The translations under genes were made by a program, and so were the position numbers. DNA of 64,000 nucleotides from Flavobacteriales bacterium (GTDB lineage Bacteria; Bacteroidota; Bacteroidia; Flavobacteriales_F; PHOS-HE28). The notes beneath the pieces are model-generated. The model had not been told where the DNA came from, searched no databases, and saw only the letters and a list, made by a program, of their open reading frames with translations. The stretch spans positions 248,001 to 312,000 of the forward strand of contig JACJZJ010000005.1 in NCBI GenBank assembly GCA_020635675.1. Direction: 5' to 3'. Each line of letters begins with the position of its first letter. Position 1 is the first letter of the stretch. Shown here piece by piece: positions 51,638 to 61,800 of the stretch.

Positions 51638-52105
51638 ATGCGCGTCGCTCTAATTCCGGCCTTTTCCTTGCTGCTCCTCGCTGCCTGCAAGCCGATGGGT
51701 CCGATCGATCATCTCCCCACCGACAGGCCGCTGGTCACCCATTGGTCCAACATGCGCACGGTGGACGCCGGCGATGGCGAACTGGTGCACCAGATGCGGG
51801 GGCACGAGCATGGACTGGACGACCTCTCCCTGGTGATGACCGAGACGCGACCAGGCGGCGGGCCAGCGCTGCATTGGCATGTGAGCGACGAAACGCACAT
51901 CGTGCAGAAAGGACGCGTCACTTACATCATCGCTGACAGCGTGTTCACGGTGGAAGGCCCCGTGGTGGTGAACGTGCCGGCACGGGTACCGCACACGTTC
52001 ATCAATGCCGGGGACTCCCTCTTGGACCTGATCGCCGTTTTCTCGCGCGACGACTTCGGCGGTTACCATCCGCTTGGTCCGAACCCGTTGCTTCACGATC
52101 CGTAG
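51638..52105 (+). CDS. Cupin-domain lipoprotein
   Basis: 155 aa. Signal peptide and lipobox FSLLLLAAC. The cupin core has ALHWHVSDETHIVQKGRVTYII (HxH...E metal motif 1) and VNVPARVPHTFINAGDSLLDLIAVFS (motif 2 with its His). Probably a metal-binding sensor or enzyme in the envelope. Followed after 11 bp by a DUF4326 gene, possibly in one transcript. Confidence 0.85.
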   Translation: MRVALIPAFSLLLLAACKPMGPIDHLPTDRPLVTHWSNMRTVDAGDGELVHQMRGHEHGLDDLSLVMTETRPGGGPALHWHVSDETHIVQKGRVTYIIADSVFTVEGPVVVNVPARVPHTFINAGDSLLDLIAVFSRDDFGGYHPLGPNPLLHDP

Positions 52106-52116
52106 GCGACCCGGGA

Positions 52117-52428
52117 ATGCCGAATCGCGTAAGACTGCAACGCAAGAAAGGCTGGCGCATGCCGGAGAACGCCGTGAAGGTGGACCGCACCACGAAGTGG
52201 GGGAACCCCCTTATCATCGGCAAGCACGGGACGCGGGAGGAATGCATCGCCAAGTACCGCCGCATGATGATGAGCACTTCCTCCGCCGGCTTGACCGCGG
52301 ACCAACGCGTCTACCGCGACCGTGTAATGAAAAGCGTGTATGAACTCCAAGGCAGGGACCTCGCCTGTTGGTGCAAGCCCGGCACACCATGCCACGCGGA
52401 CGTTCTGCTGGAGCTGGCGAACCGTTGA
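52117..52428 (+). CDS. DUF4326 domain protein
   Basis: 103 aa. RVRLQRKKGWRMPENAVKVDRTTKWGNP followed by YRDRVMKSVYELQGRDLACWCKPGTPCHADVLLELAN is the whole-length DUF4326 pattern, with its conserved 'LACWC.PG.PCHADVL'. The family is common in phages and bacteria; its function is unknown. Small soluble protein, 11 bp after the cupin gene. Confidence 0.88.
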   Translation: MPNRVRLQRKKGWRMPENAVKVDRTTKWGNPLIIGKHGTREECIAKYRRMMMSTSSAGLTADQRVYRDRVMKSVYELQGRDLACWCKPGTPCHADVLLELANR

Positions 52429-52436
52429 GGGGTGGC

Positions 52437-52467
52437 TTGTCTCACCTGCGAGGATGGGTTAGATTTA
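52437..52467 (+). promoter_or_regulatory. Promoter: TTG - 20 nt - TAGATTTA
   Basis: TTG at 52437-52439 and TAGATTTA at 52460-52467 have the Bacteroidota -33/-7 spacing, ending 19 nt before the lipoprotein start at 52487. Confidence 0.5.
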
Positions 52468-52486
52468 TTCGACCAACCCACCGGTC

Positions 52487-53134
52487 ATGCGCCAATTCCT
52501 TCCGGTCGCGGTCGCCATGCCAATGCTCCTGGCCGCATGTTGCAATTGCGACCACGGGCATTCCGAGGCCGCGGGTCTGTTCGGTTGCTCATGCAACTGC
52601 GATGCCGGTTGGACGGGGGACCATTGCGAGCTTTGTACCGGTGTGGGCTTCGGCTGTGCCGGACCGCACGTGGCCTATGCCGACCCTGTGGCCTGCATCT
52701 GCCAGTGCGAGACCGGATGGACCGGCTACAACTGCGCCACCCCGTCGGGCAGGTACCTGGCCATGGACATCGACACCGGAAGTGCCGACATCCATTGGGC
52801 CACCACGGACCTGGAACTGACCTGGTCCGGCGATTCCCTATTGATCACGGCTGAGATCGCCCACCAGCCGCACGATGACTGGATCGATATCCTGATCTGC
52901 GATCCGGACCTGGGCACACATCCGGTGTACATCGGCGGTTGCAGCGATGTACTGCAGAAGCTCGGCAGCGACATACACCCCTTCGGCGACCGGTCCGGAG
53001 GGACCAATGCCATCACCATCACCAAGTACGTTCCCCCGGACACCGTGGAGGCGGAGTTCGCATTCGCGCTGGAGGACACCGTGACCCTCGCACCCCGTGA
53101 GCTCTTCAACGGGGAATTGCGCTTCCACCAGTGA
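52487..53134 (+). CDS. Hypothetical lipoprotein with two EGF-like modules
   Basis: 215 aa. Lipobox MLLAAC. Two EGF-like segments with the C-x-C-x5-G-x2-C end pattern follow: CNCDAGWTGDHC and CQCETGWTGYNC. The remaining ~140 residues are beta-rich (SADIHWATTDLELTWSGDSLLI) and unrecognised. EGF-like modules are uncommon in bacteria; in Bacteroidota they occur in surface lipoproteins. Confidence 0.75.
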   Translation: MRQFLPVAVAMPMLLAACCNCDHGHSEAAGLFGCSCNCDAGWTGDHCELCTGVGFGCAGPHVAYADPVACICQCETGWTGYNCATPSGRYLAMDIDTGSADIHWATTDLELTWSGDSLLITAEIAHQPHDDWIDILICDPDLGTHPVYIGGCSDVLQKLGSDIHPFGDRSGGTNAITITKYVPPDTVEAEFAFALEDTVTLAPRELFNGELRFHQ

Positions 53135-53196
53135 TCCTGAGATATCGCGTCCGACCGACGCTGGACCGATCCGGTAAGAGGCCGTATCATTAACGA

Positions 53197-53544
53197 ATGG
53201 AACGCGCCCTGACCGACATCGCGCAACTCCGTTCGCTCTGCAACGGCGATACCGCACGGATGGAACGCTACATCCGGATGTTCCTTCAAGGGACACCGGC
53301 GCTTTTCGAGCAACTGCGCGCTGACCTGGACGGTGGCGACCTCGAAAGCCTGTCCCGCAATGCGCATGGGCTTAAGCCACAGGCCACCTACATGGGCGCC
53401 GCTCAGTTGAAGGAGGACTTGCAACGGCTGGAACAGGCCGCCCACGGGGGGGACTCCGTCGATTGCGCCTCCCTTTTGGAACGCTGTCGCGAACTGCACG
53501 CCGAAGTGATGCGGGAACTCGAAGGGGCTCTTGCGGACCTGTAA
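53197..53544 (+). CDS. Histidine phosphotransfer (Hpt) protein
   Basis: 115-aa all-helical protein. The Hpt signature is LSRNAHGLKPQATYMGA, with the phosphorylatable His in AHGLKP. It relays phosphoryl groups between receiver domains. It sits 14 bp ahead of two hybrid kinase genes and upstream of receiver-bearing cyclases, so it is the natural shuttle of this cluster. The family call rests on the helix pattern and the NAH-GLK motif. Confidence 0.85.
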   Translation: MERALTDIAQLRSLCNGDTARMERYIRMFLQGTPALFEQLRADLDGGDLESLSRNAHGLKPQATYMGAAQLKEDLQRLEQAAHGGDSVDCASLLERCRELHAEVMRELEGALADL

Positions 53545-53557
53545 GGCGAACAGCCCC

Positions 53558-56038
53558 GTGAACGCGTTCCGCTCCTTCCCTCGCATCCGGTCAAGGTCGT
53601 TCGCCATGGTGATCCTGCTCCTGGTGTCGGTCCGATATCCGGTCCAGCTGGAAGCGCAGTCCCCCGAGGAAACCGGACGTTCCGGTGATCGCGTGGAACG
53701 CGTGCGCTGGTGGTGTGGACAGCTGGCGGGTAGGGCGAACGATCCGATGCTCCTTCTGCAGGACCCGGACCTACGCAGGGAGCTCGCGGACACGGCGAGG
53801 GATGCCACGCTCGCCTGGCTGCTGGCCGGTGCCGTGGAGCGATCGCAAGGCCGGCTGGACCGCGTGCGCATCCTCCTGGACCGTGCGGAACGGTCACTGG
53901 GTCCGAACGACGATGAACGCATCCGTGCATCGCTGCTCCTGGACCAGGCCGGCCTGCTGAGCGTGACCGGCGATCAGGCCACCGCCACCCGGAAGTACTA
54001 TGCCGTGCTGCCGGTGCTCCAACGACAGGGGCCCGCATCCGACCTCTCCACGGCCTACATCGGCCTTGCATTCATCTTCCGTTACCAGCGCGAATTCGAG
54101 GACGCGCTGGACTACTACGCGAAAGCGGGTGCCCTGGCCGATTCGATCGGTGACACCTTCACCCGGATCGCCGCGCTGCGCGGAAGGGCGGGCATCCTGA
54201 TGGAAGGCGATTCCATCCATGTGGCCGAACGGCTCTATCGCAAGGCCCTGGCCTTGTCGGACGCACCGCGGATGGACGCCGTGATCCATACGGAGCTCGC
54301 CAATGTGTCGATCGCCCGTCGGGAATATGCCAAGGCGCTGCCCGACTTTCTGGCCGCCCTCGAACAGTTCGAGTCCAGCCACAACCTGACATGGGCAAGC
54401 TACCTGTGTTCACGCATCGCCGATGCGCAGTTGCAGCTCGGGCACCTCACCGAAGCCCGCGCCTTCGGACTGAAAGGCCTGAAGATCGCCGACGCGCATG
54501 CGCTCCGCAAGGAACTGCTGGACAATCTGGACGTCCTGCCCAAGGCATGCGCCGCGCTCGGCCTCTGGGAAGAGGCCCTGCGCTATTCGAAAGCATACGC
54601 GACCACCGAGGACAGCCTTCGCAATGACGTGATATCGACGGAACTGGCGAGGCTTGAAGTGGAACAGCAGGAACAACGCGACAGTCTTGCGCGGGCCGAG
54701 CAGGAGGAAAGAGAGCAGCTTTTGTACGAGGCCGGAGTGGCCAAGGCGAGTGACGAACGTGACCTGCTGTTGATGCTCAGTGCCGGCGTGCTTGTGATCG
54801 TGGTCGGTCTCTGGCAGCGCCTCCGCCGCATGCGGCGCACGCGTCTCGAAGTGGCGCAGGGCAACACCGCCATCCGACGTGAAAAGCTGCGTGCGGAACG
54901 TTCCGAGCGCGTGAAGGACCAATTCCTCGCGAACATGAGCCACGAGATCCGTACGCCGATGAACGCCATCATGGGCATGACCGCCACCTTGAAGCGGACC
55001 GCGCATCTGCCGGAGCAGGAACGCTACCTCAATGCAATCGCCCAGAGCTCCGACAACCTGCTCGTGATCTTGAACGACATCCTTGACCTGGGTCGCCTGG
55101 AAGAGGGCGACATCGTGCTCGAAGCGGTCCCGTTCGATGTGCGCAAGGTGGTGGATGATGTCCTGGACATCCTTCGTTTCAGGGCCGAGGAGAAGCACTT
55201 GTACCTGCGCGGACATGTGGACGACGACGTTCCTCCGTTGGTGATCGGCGACCCCGCCCGACTGAACCAGGTGCTGTTGAACCTGGTGGGCAACGGGATC
55301 AAGTTCACGGAAAGGGGCGGCGTGGAGGTGCGGGTATCCGTGGAACGGGTGGACAAGGGCAGCGCCCATCTCCACTATCGGATAGCCGACACGGGCATCG
55401 GCATCGCGCCCGAACGACAGGAGCAGATCTTCGAGGAATTCACCCAGGCCTACAGTGACACGACCCGCAAGTACGGCGGCACCGGCCTGGGGCTCACGAT
55501 CACCAAACGCCTGGTGGAACTCCAGAACGGCACCGTGTCGGTGGAAAGCGCACGCGATCGGGGCAGCACCTTCCATCTGGACATCCCGTATCCGGTTGCA
55601 ACGCCCGATGCCGTGATCCGGGATATCGGACCCATCCACGGCCCGGTGCGCCTTGAGGGTCTGCGCATCCTGCTGGCGGAGGACAATGCGTTCAATGTGA
55701 TGGTGGCGCGGGACGAACTGGAGGACATGTTCCCCGGTGTGCGGATCGAAGTGGTCGGGAACGGCCGCCTTGCAGTGGAGCGGGTGGAGCAGGCCGATCA
55801 CGACCTGGTGCTGATGGACATCCAGATGCCGGAGATGAACGGGTTCCAGGCCACGGCGGCGATCCGCGCGTTGGGCGGTTCGAAGGGGCGCATACCGATC
55901 CTGGCAATGACGGCGAACGTGCTGGAGAGCGAAGTGGAGCGCAGCGTGCAGGCCGGAATGGACGGCTTCGTGCCCAAGCCCTTCCGGCGGTCAGAGCTCC
56001 TTGAGAAGATCACCCAGGCTTTGGCGGGCAGGCGATGA
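53558..56038 (+). CDS. TPR hybrid histidine kinase 1
   Basis: 826 aa from a GTG at 53558 that gives a full signal/anchor (RSFAMVILLLVSVRYPVQLEAQ); 53531 (TTG) and 53606 (ATG) are alternatives. A TPR-like helical sensor spans ~60-380 and a membrane helix lies near 400 (LLMLSAGVLVIVVGLW). HisKA has FLANMSHEIRTPMNAIMGM (His ~462). HATPase_c has NLVGNGIKFTERG, DTGIGIAPE and GTGLGLTI. The C-terminal receiver has ILLAEDNAFNVMVA, the phospho-Asp in LVLMDIQMPEMNG (~753) and the PKPF Lys. Overlaps the next gene by 4 nt. Confidence 0.92.
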   Translation: MNAFRSFPRIRSRSFAMVILLLVSVRYPVQLEAQSPEETGRSGDRVERVRWWCGQLAGRANDPMLLLQDPDLRRELADTARDATLAWLLAGAVERSQGRLDRVRILLDRAERSLGPNDDERIRASLLLDQAGLLSVTGDQATATRKYYAVLPVLQRQGPASDLSTAYIGLAFIFRYQREFEDALDYYAKAGALADSIGDTFTRIAALRGRAGILMEGDSIHVAERLYRKALALSDAPRMDAVIHTELANVSIARREYAKALPDFLAALEQFESSHNLTWASYLCSRIADAQLQLGHLTEARAFGLKGLKIADAHALRKELLDNLDVLPKACAALGLWEEALRYSKAYATTEDSLRNDVISTELARLEVEQQEQRDSLARAEQEEREQLLYEAGVAKASDERDLLLMLSAGVLVIVVGLWQRLRRMRRTRLEVAQGNTAIRREKLRAERSERVKDQFLANMSHEIRTPMNAIMGMTATLKRTAHLPEQERYLNAIAQSSDNLLVILNDILDLGRLEEGDIVLEAVPFDVRKVVDDVLDILRFRAEEKHLYLRGHVDDDVPPLVIGDPARLNQVLLNLVGNGIKFTERGGVEVRVSVERVDKGSAHLHYRIADTGIGIAPERQEQIFEEFTQAYSDTTRKYGGTGLGLTITKRLVELQNGTVSVESARDRGSTFHLDIPYPVATPDAVIRDIGPIHGPVRLEGLRILLAEDNAFNVMVARDELEDMFPGVRIEVVGNGRLAVERVEQADHDLVLMDIQMPEMNGFQATAAIRALGGSKGRIPILAMTANVLESEVERSVQAGMDGFVPKPFRRSELLEKITQALAGRR

Positions 56039-58800
56039 TGAGCATGGCGCGATACCGGTCCATCCACAAGGCGTTCGCCACCTGCATCGTGCTTGCAGCG
56101 CAACCAAAGCTCGATGCCCAGGACCTCCGTACGGTGTTCACGCAGGACACCACCTTGGTAGGGGCCATGCTCCAACACGCCGATCAAAGTGTCGCGCTCT
56201 GGCAATTGGATTCCGTGAGCCACTACGCCGGCCTCGGCCTCGCGCGAGTGCGATCGCTCATGATGAACGATGCATTGATGTCCGATCCGGTCAGGCGGCG
56301 CCACCTGCTCGAGCTCAAGGCCCGCTGCCTCGACCGTCTGGGCCAGGCCAACCGGAACATCGACGACCTCTCCGAACTGGCCGAAGCGCTGGGGATCTTC
56401 CAAGATCTCGGCGACCTGACGGGCCAGGCACGCGTGCACTACCACTATGCCGAGCGGCTGGGGGTCCTGGGCGACCCGCTCAAGGCCATCGATCACAAGC
56501 GCACCGCCATCGCCTTGATGGAACAGAGCGGTGATACGGCACAGGCCGCGCATTGGCTGAACAGCCTGGGGGTGAGCTACCGGGTGATGGGGCATCCCGA
56601 AACGGCCTTGGAATATCACCTGCGCGTGCTTCCCGCACTGCAGGCCGCGGGGGATTCCGAGGAGATCGCCTTCACCCATATCCTGATCGGCGCCGTGCAC
56701 CGGTCCACAAGGCAGTGGGACGGAGCGCTCCACTACTTCCATATCGCGCGGCGCAAGTACCTGCAGCTCCGGGATACGCTCGGCACTTCCATGGCATACA
56801 ACGACCTCGGCACAGCATGGTTCGGCGCGGGTAACATGGATTCCGCCATGTTCTGGCATCGCAAGGCGGCCGAACTGCGGTCGCACACGGATTACTTCCA
56901 CGGGATCGCGTACTCCCACGACTACATGGCGCAGATCCATCAAAGGGAGAAGCGCTACGATGAAGCGATCCGCGAGTACCGCATAGCGGCCAAATACTTC
57001 CAGCGTGTCCCCACCTACTCCCAGGTGGCGGGGGTCTATGGCGACATCGCCCGCATCCACAAGGAGCGCGGCGAAGCCGATTCGGCACTTGCCACCATCA
57101 CACATGCGCTGAACATCCTTCAGCGGTTCAGCGAGGCCATGCTGGCCGCTCCTTTGTACGACCTGGCCGGTGACATCCACGACTTCCGCGGCGAGTATGC
57201 GGAGGCCCGGAAGGCCTATGAACGTGGTCTGGGGATCGCTCAGGAAAGCAGCAACCTGGACATGCAGGTGCGCATCGCGAAGCATTTGTCCGAACTGCAT
57301 GAGGCCCATGGCGACCTCCACCAAGCCTACCTGGAATACCGGACCTATCTGGTCGCCCGCGACTCGCTACAGGGCCGTTCTGGGAAGTCCGAGGTGATGC
57401 GCATGATGCTGCAGCATAACGCCGATCAGGCCGAGCAGGAGAAGGAACGGCGTGACACGGCCCGTCGGCTCGAACAGCAGGCCGAACTGCGGTCCCGCGA
57501 ACGCCACCAGCGCCTTTACCTGTCCGGGGGCGGTGTGCTTGTGGTGCTGGCCATCGGACTGGTAGGACGGATCCGCTTCTCCGCACACAGCAGGCGGAAG
57601 CTCGAGGAACAGCGTAGGGACCTCGAACACGCGAAACACCGGGCGGAACAGAGCGAACGCTTCAAGGAGCGGTTCCTGGCGAACATGAGCCACGAGATCC
57701 GTACGCCGATGAACGCCATCATGGGCATGACCGCGATCATGCGGCGCGGCCCCCAGCTGCCGCATCAAAGGACCTATCTCGACGCGGTCGCCCAGAACGC
57801 GGAGGACCTGCTCCACATCATCAACGACATCCTTGACCTGAGCAAGTTGGACGCGGACCGGCTCGAACTCGAGACGACCCCAATGGACCCGGGCCAGGTG
57901 GTCGGGACCATAGCACAGGAACTGGGTCCGAAGGCGCGCGACAAAGGGCTCGACCTGCGCACCGACCTTGCACCGGACCTGCCCCGCACCGTCATCGGCG
58001 ATCCCACACGCCTGCGCCAGATGCTGATGAACATCGCCGAGAACGCGGTGAAATACACGACGGAAGGCCACGTGACGATCGCGGCCGCTCCCGGCCCGGG
58101 AACGGCCTCCGACGCCACCATCGTGTTCACCGTGAGCGACACCGGACCGGGCATCCCTCCGGAACGTATGGATACCATCTTCGAGGAGTTCAACAAGGCC
58201 TATGCGTATAGCGAGGGGCACGGGCGATACGGGGGCACGGGGCTCGGCCTCGCCATCAGCGAACGGCTGGCCGCACTCCACGGCGGCACATTGGGGGTGG
58301 AAAGCACGGTCGGAAAGGGCAGTACGTTCACCGCCACGATCCCGCTTTCCCCAGCGGTCGTTGCCCATGTACCCGCGCCGGAGGTCCCAGGTCCGGAACT
58401 GCGCGACCTGCACATCCTCGTTGCGGATGACAACGAGTTCAACATCATGGTGGCCACGGATGAACTGACCGACGCCATCCCCGGTGTGCGTGTGGATGTG
58501 GCCCGGAACGGAAAGGAGGCCGTGGAGCGGGCGTTGCGAACGGCTTACGACGTGATCCTGATGGACGTGCAGATGCCCGAGATGAACGGGTACGACGCTA
58601 CCCGCGCCATCCGCGAGGCACAGTCCCATGATGCCGGGATGCGACGGACCCCCATTCTCGCGATGACGGCGAACGCGCTGGGCTCGGAGATCACCCGCTG
58701 TCGCGAGGCCGGCATGAACGGTTTCGTGCCCAAACCCTTCCGTCGGGAGGACCTGTTGGCCGAACTTCGATCCCTGCTGGACCCCTCCGCTCGCGCATGA
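56035..58800 (+). CDS. TPR hybrid histidine kinase 2
   Basis: 921 aa. N-terminal signal region, TPR-like sensor ~60-440 (RVMGHPETALEYHLRVLPAL; YDEAIREYRIAAKYFQ), then a coiled coil. A membrane helix lies near 505 (LYLSGGGVLVVLAIGLVG). HisKA has FLANMSHEIRTPMNAIMGM (His ~552). HATPase_c has IAENAVKYTTEGH, DTGPGIP and GTGLGLAI. The receiver has LVADDNEFNIMVA, Asp in VILMDVQMPEMNGY (~843) and PKPF. Start and stop overlap the flanking genes by 4 nt (ATGA). The kinase 1 and kinase 2 H-boxes are identical at the base level over more than 40 nt, indicating close paralogy. Confidence 0.93.
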   Translation: MMSMARYRSIHKAFATCIVLAAQPKLDAQDLRTVFTQDTTLVGAMLQHADQSVALWQLDSVSHYAGLGLARVRSLMMNDALMSDPVRRRHLLELKARCLDRLGQANRNIDDLSELAEALGIFQDLGDLTGQARVHYHYAERLGVLGDPLKAIDHKRTAIALMEQSGDTAQAAHWLNSLGVSYRVMGHPETALEYHLRVLPALQAAGDSEEIAFTHILIGAVHRSTRQWDGALHYFHIARRKYLQLRDTLGTSMAYNDLGTAWFGAGNMDSAMFWHRKAAELRSHTDYFHGIAYSHDYMAQIHQREKRYDEAIREYRIAAKYFQRVPTYSQVAGVYGDIARIHKERGEADSALATITHALNILQRFSEAMLAAPLYDLAGDIHDFRGEYAEARKAYERGLGIAQESSNLDMQVRIAKHLSELHEAHGDLHQAYLEYRTYLVARDSLQGRSGKSEVMRMMLQHNADQAEQEKERRDTARRLEQQAELRSRERHQRLYLSGGGVLVVLAIGLVGRIRFSAHSRRKLEEQRRDLEHAKHRAEQSERFKERFLANMSHEIRTPMNAIMGMTAIMRRGPQLPHQRTYLDAVAQNAEDLLHIINDILDLSKLDADRLELETTPMDPGQVVGTIAQELGPKARDKGLDLRTDLAPDLPRTVIGDPTRLRQMLMNIAENAVKYTTEGHVTIAAAPGPGTASDATIVFTVSDTGPGIPPERMDTIFEEFNKAYAYSEGHGRYGGTGLGLAISERLAALHGGTLGVESTVGKGSTFTATIPLSPAVVAHVPAPEVPGPELRDLHILVADDNEFNIMVATDELTDAIPGVRVDVARNGKEAVERALRTAYDVILMDVQMPEMNGYDATRAIREAQSHDAGMRRTPILAMTANALGSEITRCREAGMNGFVPKPFRREDLLAELRSLLDPSARA

Positions 58801-61800
58801 GGACCCCCGCAGCCATAGCGTTCGTCGGTGTCACACTGGCGGTGCGGTCCCAGATGGACACGCTGGTGCTTCCATTCGATCCGATCACCATCCAGGACGG
58901 GCTTTCCCAGGGGATGGTGAACTGCATCGAACAGGACCGGTTCGGCTTCATGTGGTTCGCCACCAAGGATGGGCTGAACCGCTATGACGGGCATCACTTC
59001 CGCGTATACCGACACGATGTGGCCGACACCACCAGCGTGGCCGAGAACTACATCACCGTGGTGCATGAAGGTCCGAACGGTCACCTCTGGGTGGGGACCG
59101 CCTCGCGCGGTCTGGATGTGATGGACCGACGCACCGAACGTGTTCGGCACCTGCGATTGGAGGCCGGTGACAAGGGAGGCTATGTCATGAACGTTGCGCA
59201 TGACGACCATGGCAACATCTGGGCCGCCACATCGAGCGGTCTCTTTCGGATCCGTGAGCGACCCGACGGAAAGGGCTTTGAAAAGGAGCATTTCTTCGAC
59301 GACCAGAACCGCATCGCCGTGGACCGCGGCGGTCGTGTCTGGGGTTACCTGAAGAGCAGGTATCCCTTCGTGATCACGACCGGAGCTGACGGGAGCGTGG
59401 TACGCATCGACACGCTGGACATGCGCCATGCGGGCAGGCGCTGGTGTGAGGACCTGAACACGAACGTCAATGGCATGTTCGTGCAGGACCCCGCCAATGG
59501 CCGGATGTTCGGCGTATTTCCATACTTCATCGCCGAATACGACACCCTTTCCCTACAGGCGAGGGTCGTGTACGAGGTGGACTATCCGCTCGGCAGACGG
59601 CTGGAGACGGACCAGCTGCATGTCGATGCCGATCATTGCATCTGGATCGGCGCCACGATGCTATGGCGCTTCGATACGGAACGCCTCCGCATGGACCGCA
59701 TACTTGCGAAGGACCCCAGGCTGACCGAAGTGATCGACAACACCGCCTGCACCTACAGGGACAGCAACGGACTGCTCTGGGTGAGCACCCTGGGCTATGG
59801 CCTGCTCACCTATGACGCCCGGATCGAACGGTTCCATCCGGTGCTCGATGGCAGCGTGTACTGGATGCAGCGGACCAACGATGACGGTCTCATCTGCCAG
59901 CGGATGGGCAAGTTCCTGCGTGTTTTCGATCGTACGTCAGGCAGCTACTCCACCGACATCGATGATTCCGATGCAAAGATCCAACGGCATTTTGGCGGCT
60001 ACGTGCGGGAGACCCTCTCCGCCGTTCAGGACGAGGATGGCGGCTATTGGATGTGCAAGGGGGCCCTCGTCCACTACGATGCCCGGCAGGGCGAACTGCG
60101 GACATACCCGATCATGGACAATGCCGGCCGGCCCATCCATCAGGTGAGACCCATCTTTCCGCTCCTTCTGTCAGGGCGTTCGCTCTGGTTCGGATGTGAC
60201 ACACATCTCTACCGGTTCGACAAGGTCACGGAGCGGTTCAAAAGCTGGCGCTACCCGGTGCCGCCGGTCCACATGCCTTATCATTTCGCCCAGTCCATCC
60301 ATCTCGATGCGGACGGGACGGTCTGGGTGGGAACCATGCTCGGGCTCCTGCACCTCGACCCCACCGACGGATCCTGGCAGCAATACCACCACGATCCGGA
60401 CGACCCCACGTCCCTGAGCTTCGACATCATTTTTTCGCTGCTCGCCGATCCCGGGGAACCGGAACGCTATCTGTGGATCGGCACAAATGGAGGCGGCCTG
60501 GACCGGTTCGACAAGCGCACGGGGTCGTTCGTCCGCTATGGCGAACAGGACGGGCTGCCCAACAACGTGGTCTACGGCATTCTGAGCGACCGGAGCGGCG
60601 ATCTGTGGATGAGCACCAACAAAGGTCTCTCGCGATTCACACCATCCACGGGCGTGTTCCGGAACTTCACGGCGGCCGACGGTCTTCAGAGCGATGAGTT
60701 CAACCGCAATGCCTTCTGCAAACTGAGCGACGGCACGCTCTTTTTCGGTGGTGTGAACGGACACAACCATTTCCACCCCGAGGAACTGCGCGACGATTCG
60801 AGCGATGCGGTCGTGCGCATCATCGACATCAAACTGTTGAACCGTTCGTTGCAGCTTGGAAAGGAGGGATCCCCGCTGACGGAGCCACCCTTCATGATGA
60901 AGGAGTTGGAGATCCGTCCGGGGGAGAACATGATCACACTCGAATTCGCCAGCATGGAGTACGCCGCCACGGACGAACACGAGTTCAAATACCAGCTGTT
61001 GGGATTCGATGCCGAACCCATACTGGCGGGCCGGAACAACAATGCGGTATACACCAACCTGGACCCGGGCGATTACACCTTCCAAGTGCGGGGCCGGAAC
61101 CGGGACGGGGTCTGGAGCCTTACACCCGCCTCGATCCGGCTCACCGTACTGCCGCCATGGTACCGCACATGGTGGGCCTACACGCTCTACACTGTGCTCC
61201 TTGCCGGGGCGGTCCTGGCCTATGTCGGCTGGCAGGGGTGGCAGCGCCGACGTTTGGAGCGGACGGTCGAGCTCAGGACCCGGGAACTGAGCCGGGAGAA
61301 GCGACGCAGCGAGGAGTTGCTGCGCAACATCCTGCCCGGCGAAGTGGCCGAGGAGCTCCGATCCGTGGGGCGCACGGAGGCCAAGCAGTACGAGAAGGTG
61401 AGCGTCCTTTTCAGCGACTTCCAGGGGTTCACCGGCATCAGTGAGCGGTTGTCCCCGGGCGAACTCGTGGATGAGCTCAACGTTTGTTTCAAGGCCTTCG
61501 ACCGCATCATGGAGAAGCACGGAGTGGAGAAGATCAAGACCATCGGCGATGCATACATGGCGGCGGGTGGCGTGCCCGACCCGGCCCAGGGCAGCCCGCT
61601 GGACGTCGTGCAGGCCGCCCTGGACATGCAGGAGATCATGCACGAACGCAAGGCGGAACGGGAAGCACAGGGCCGGCCGTGCTTCGAGATGCGGGTGGGT
61701 ATCCACACCGGGCCCGTTGTGGCGGGGATCGTCGGGCTGAAGAAATTCCAGTACGACATGTGGGGAGACACGGTGAACATCGCCAGCCGCATCGAGAGCA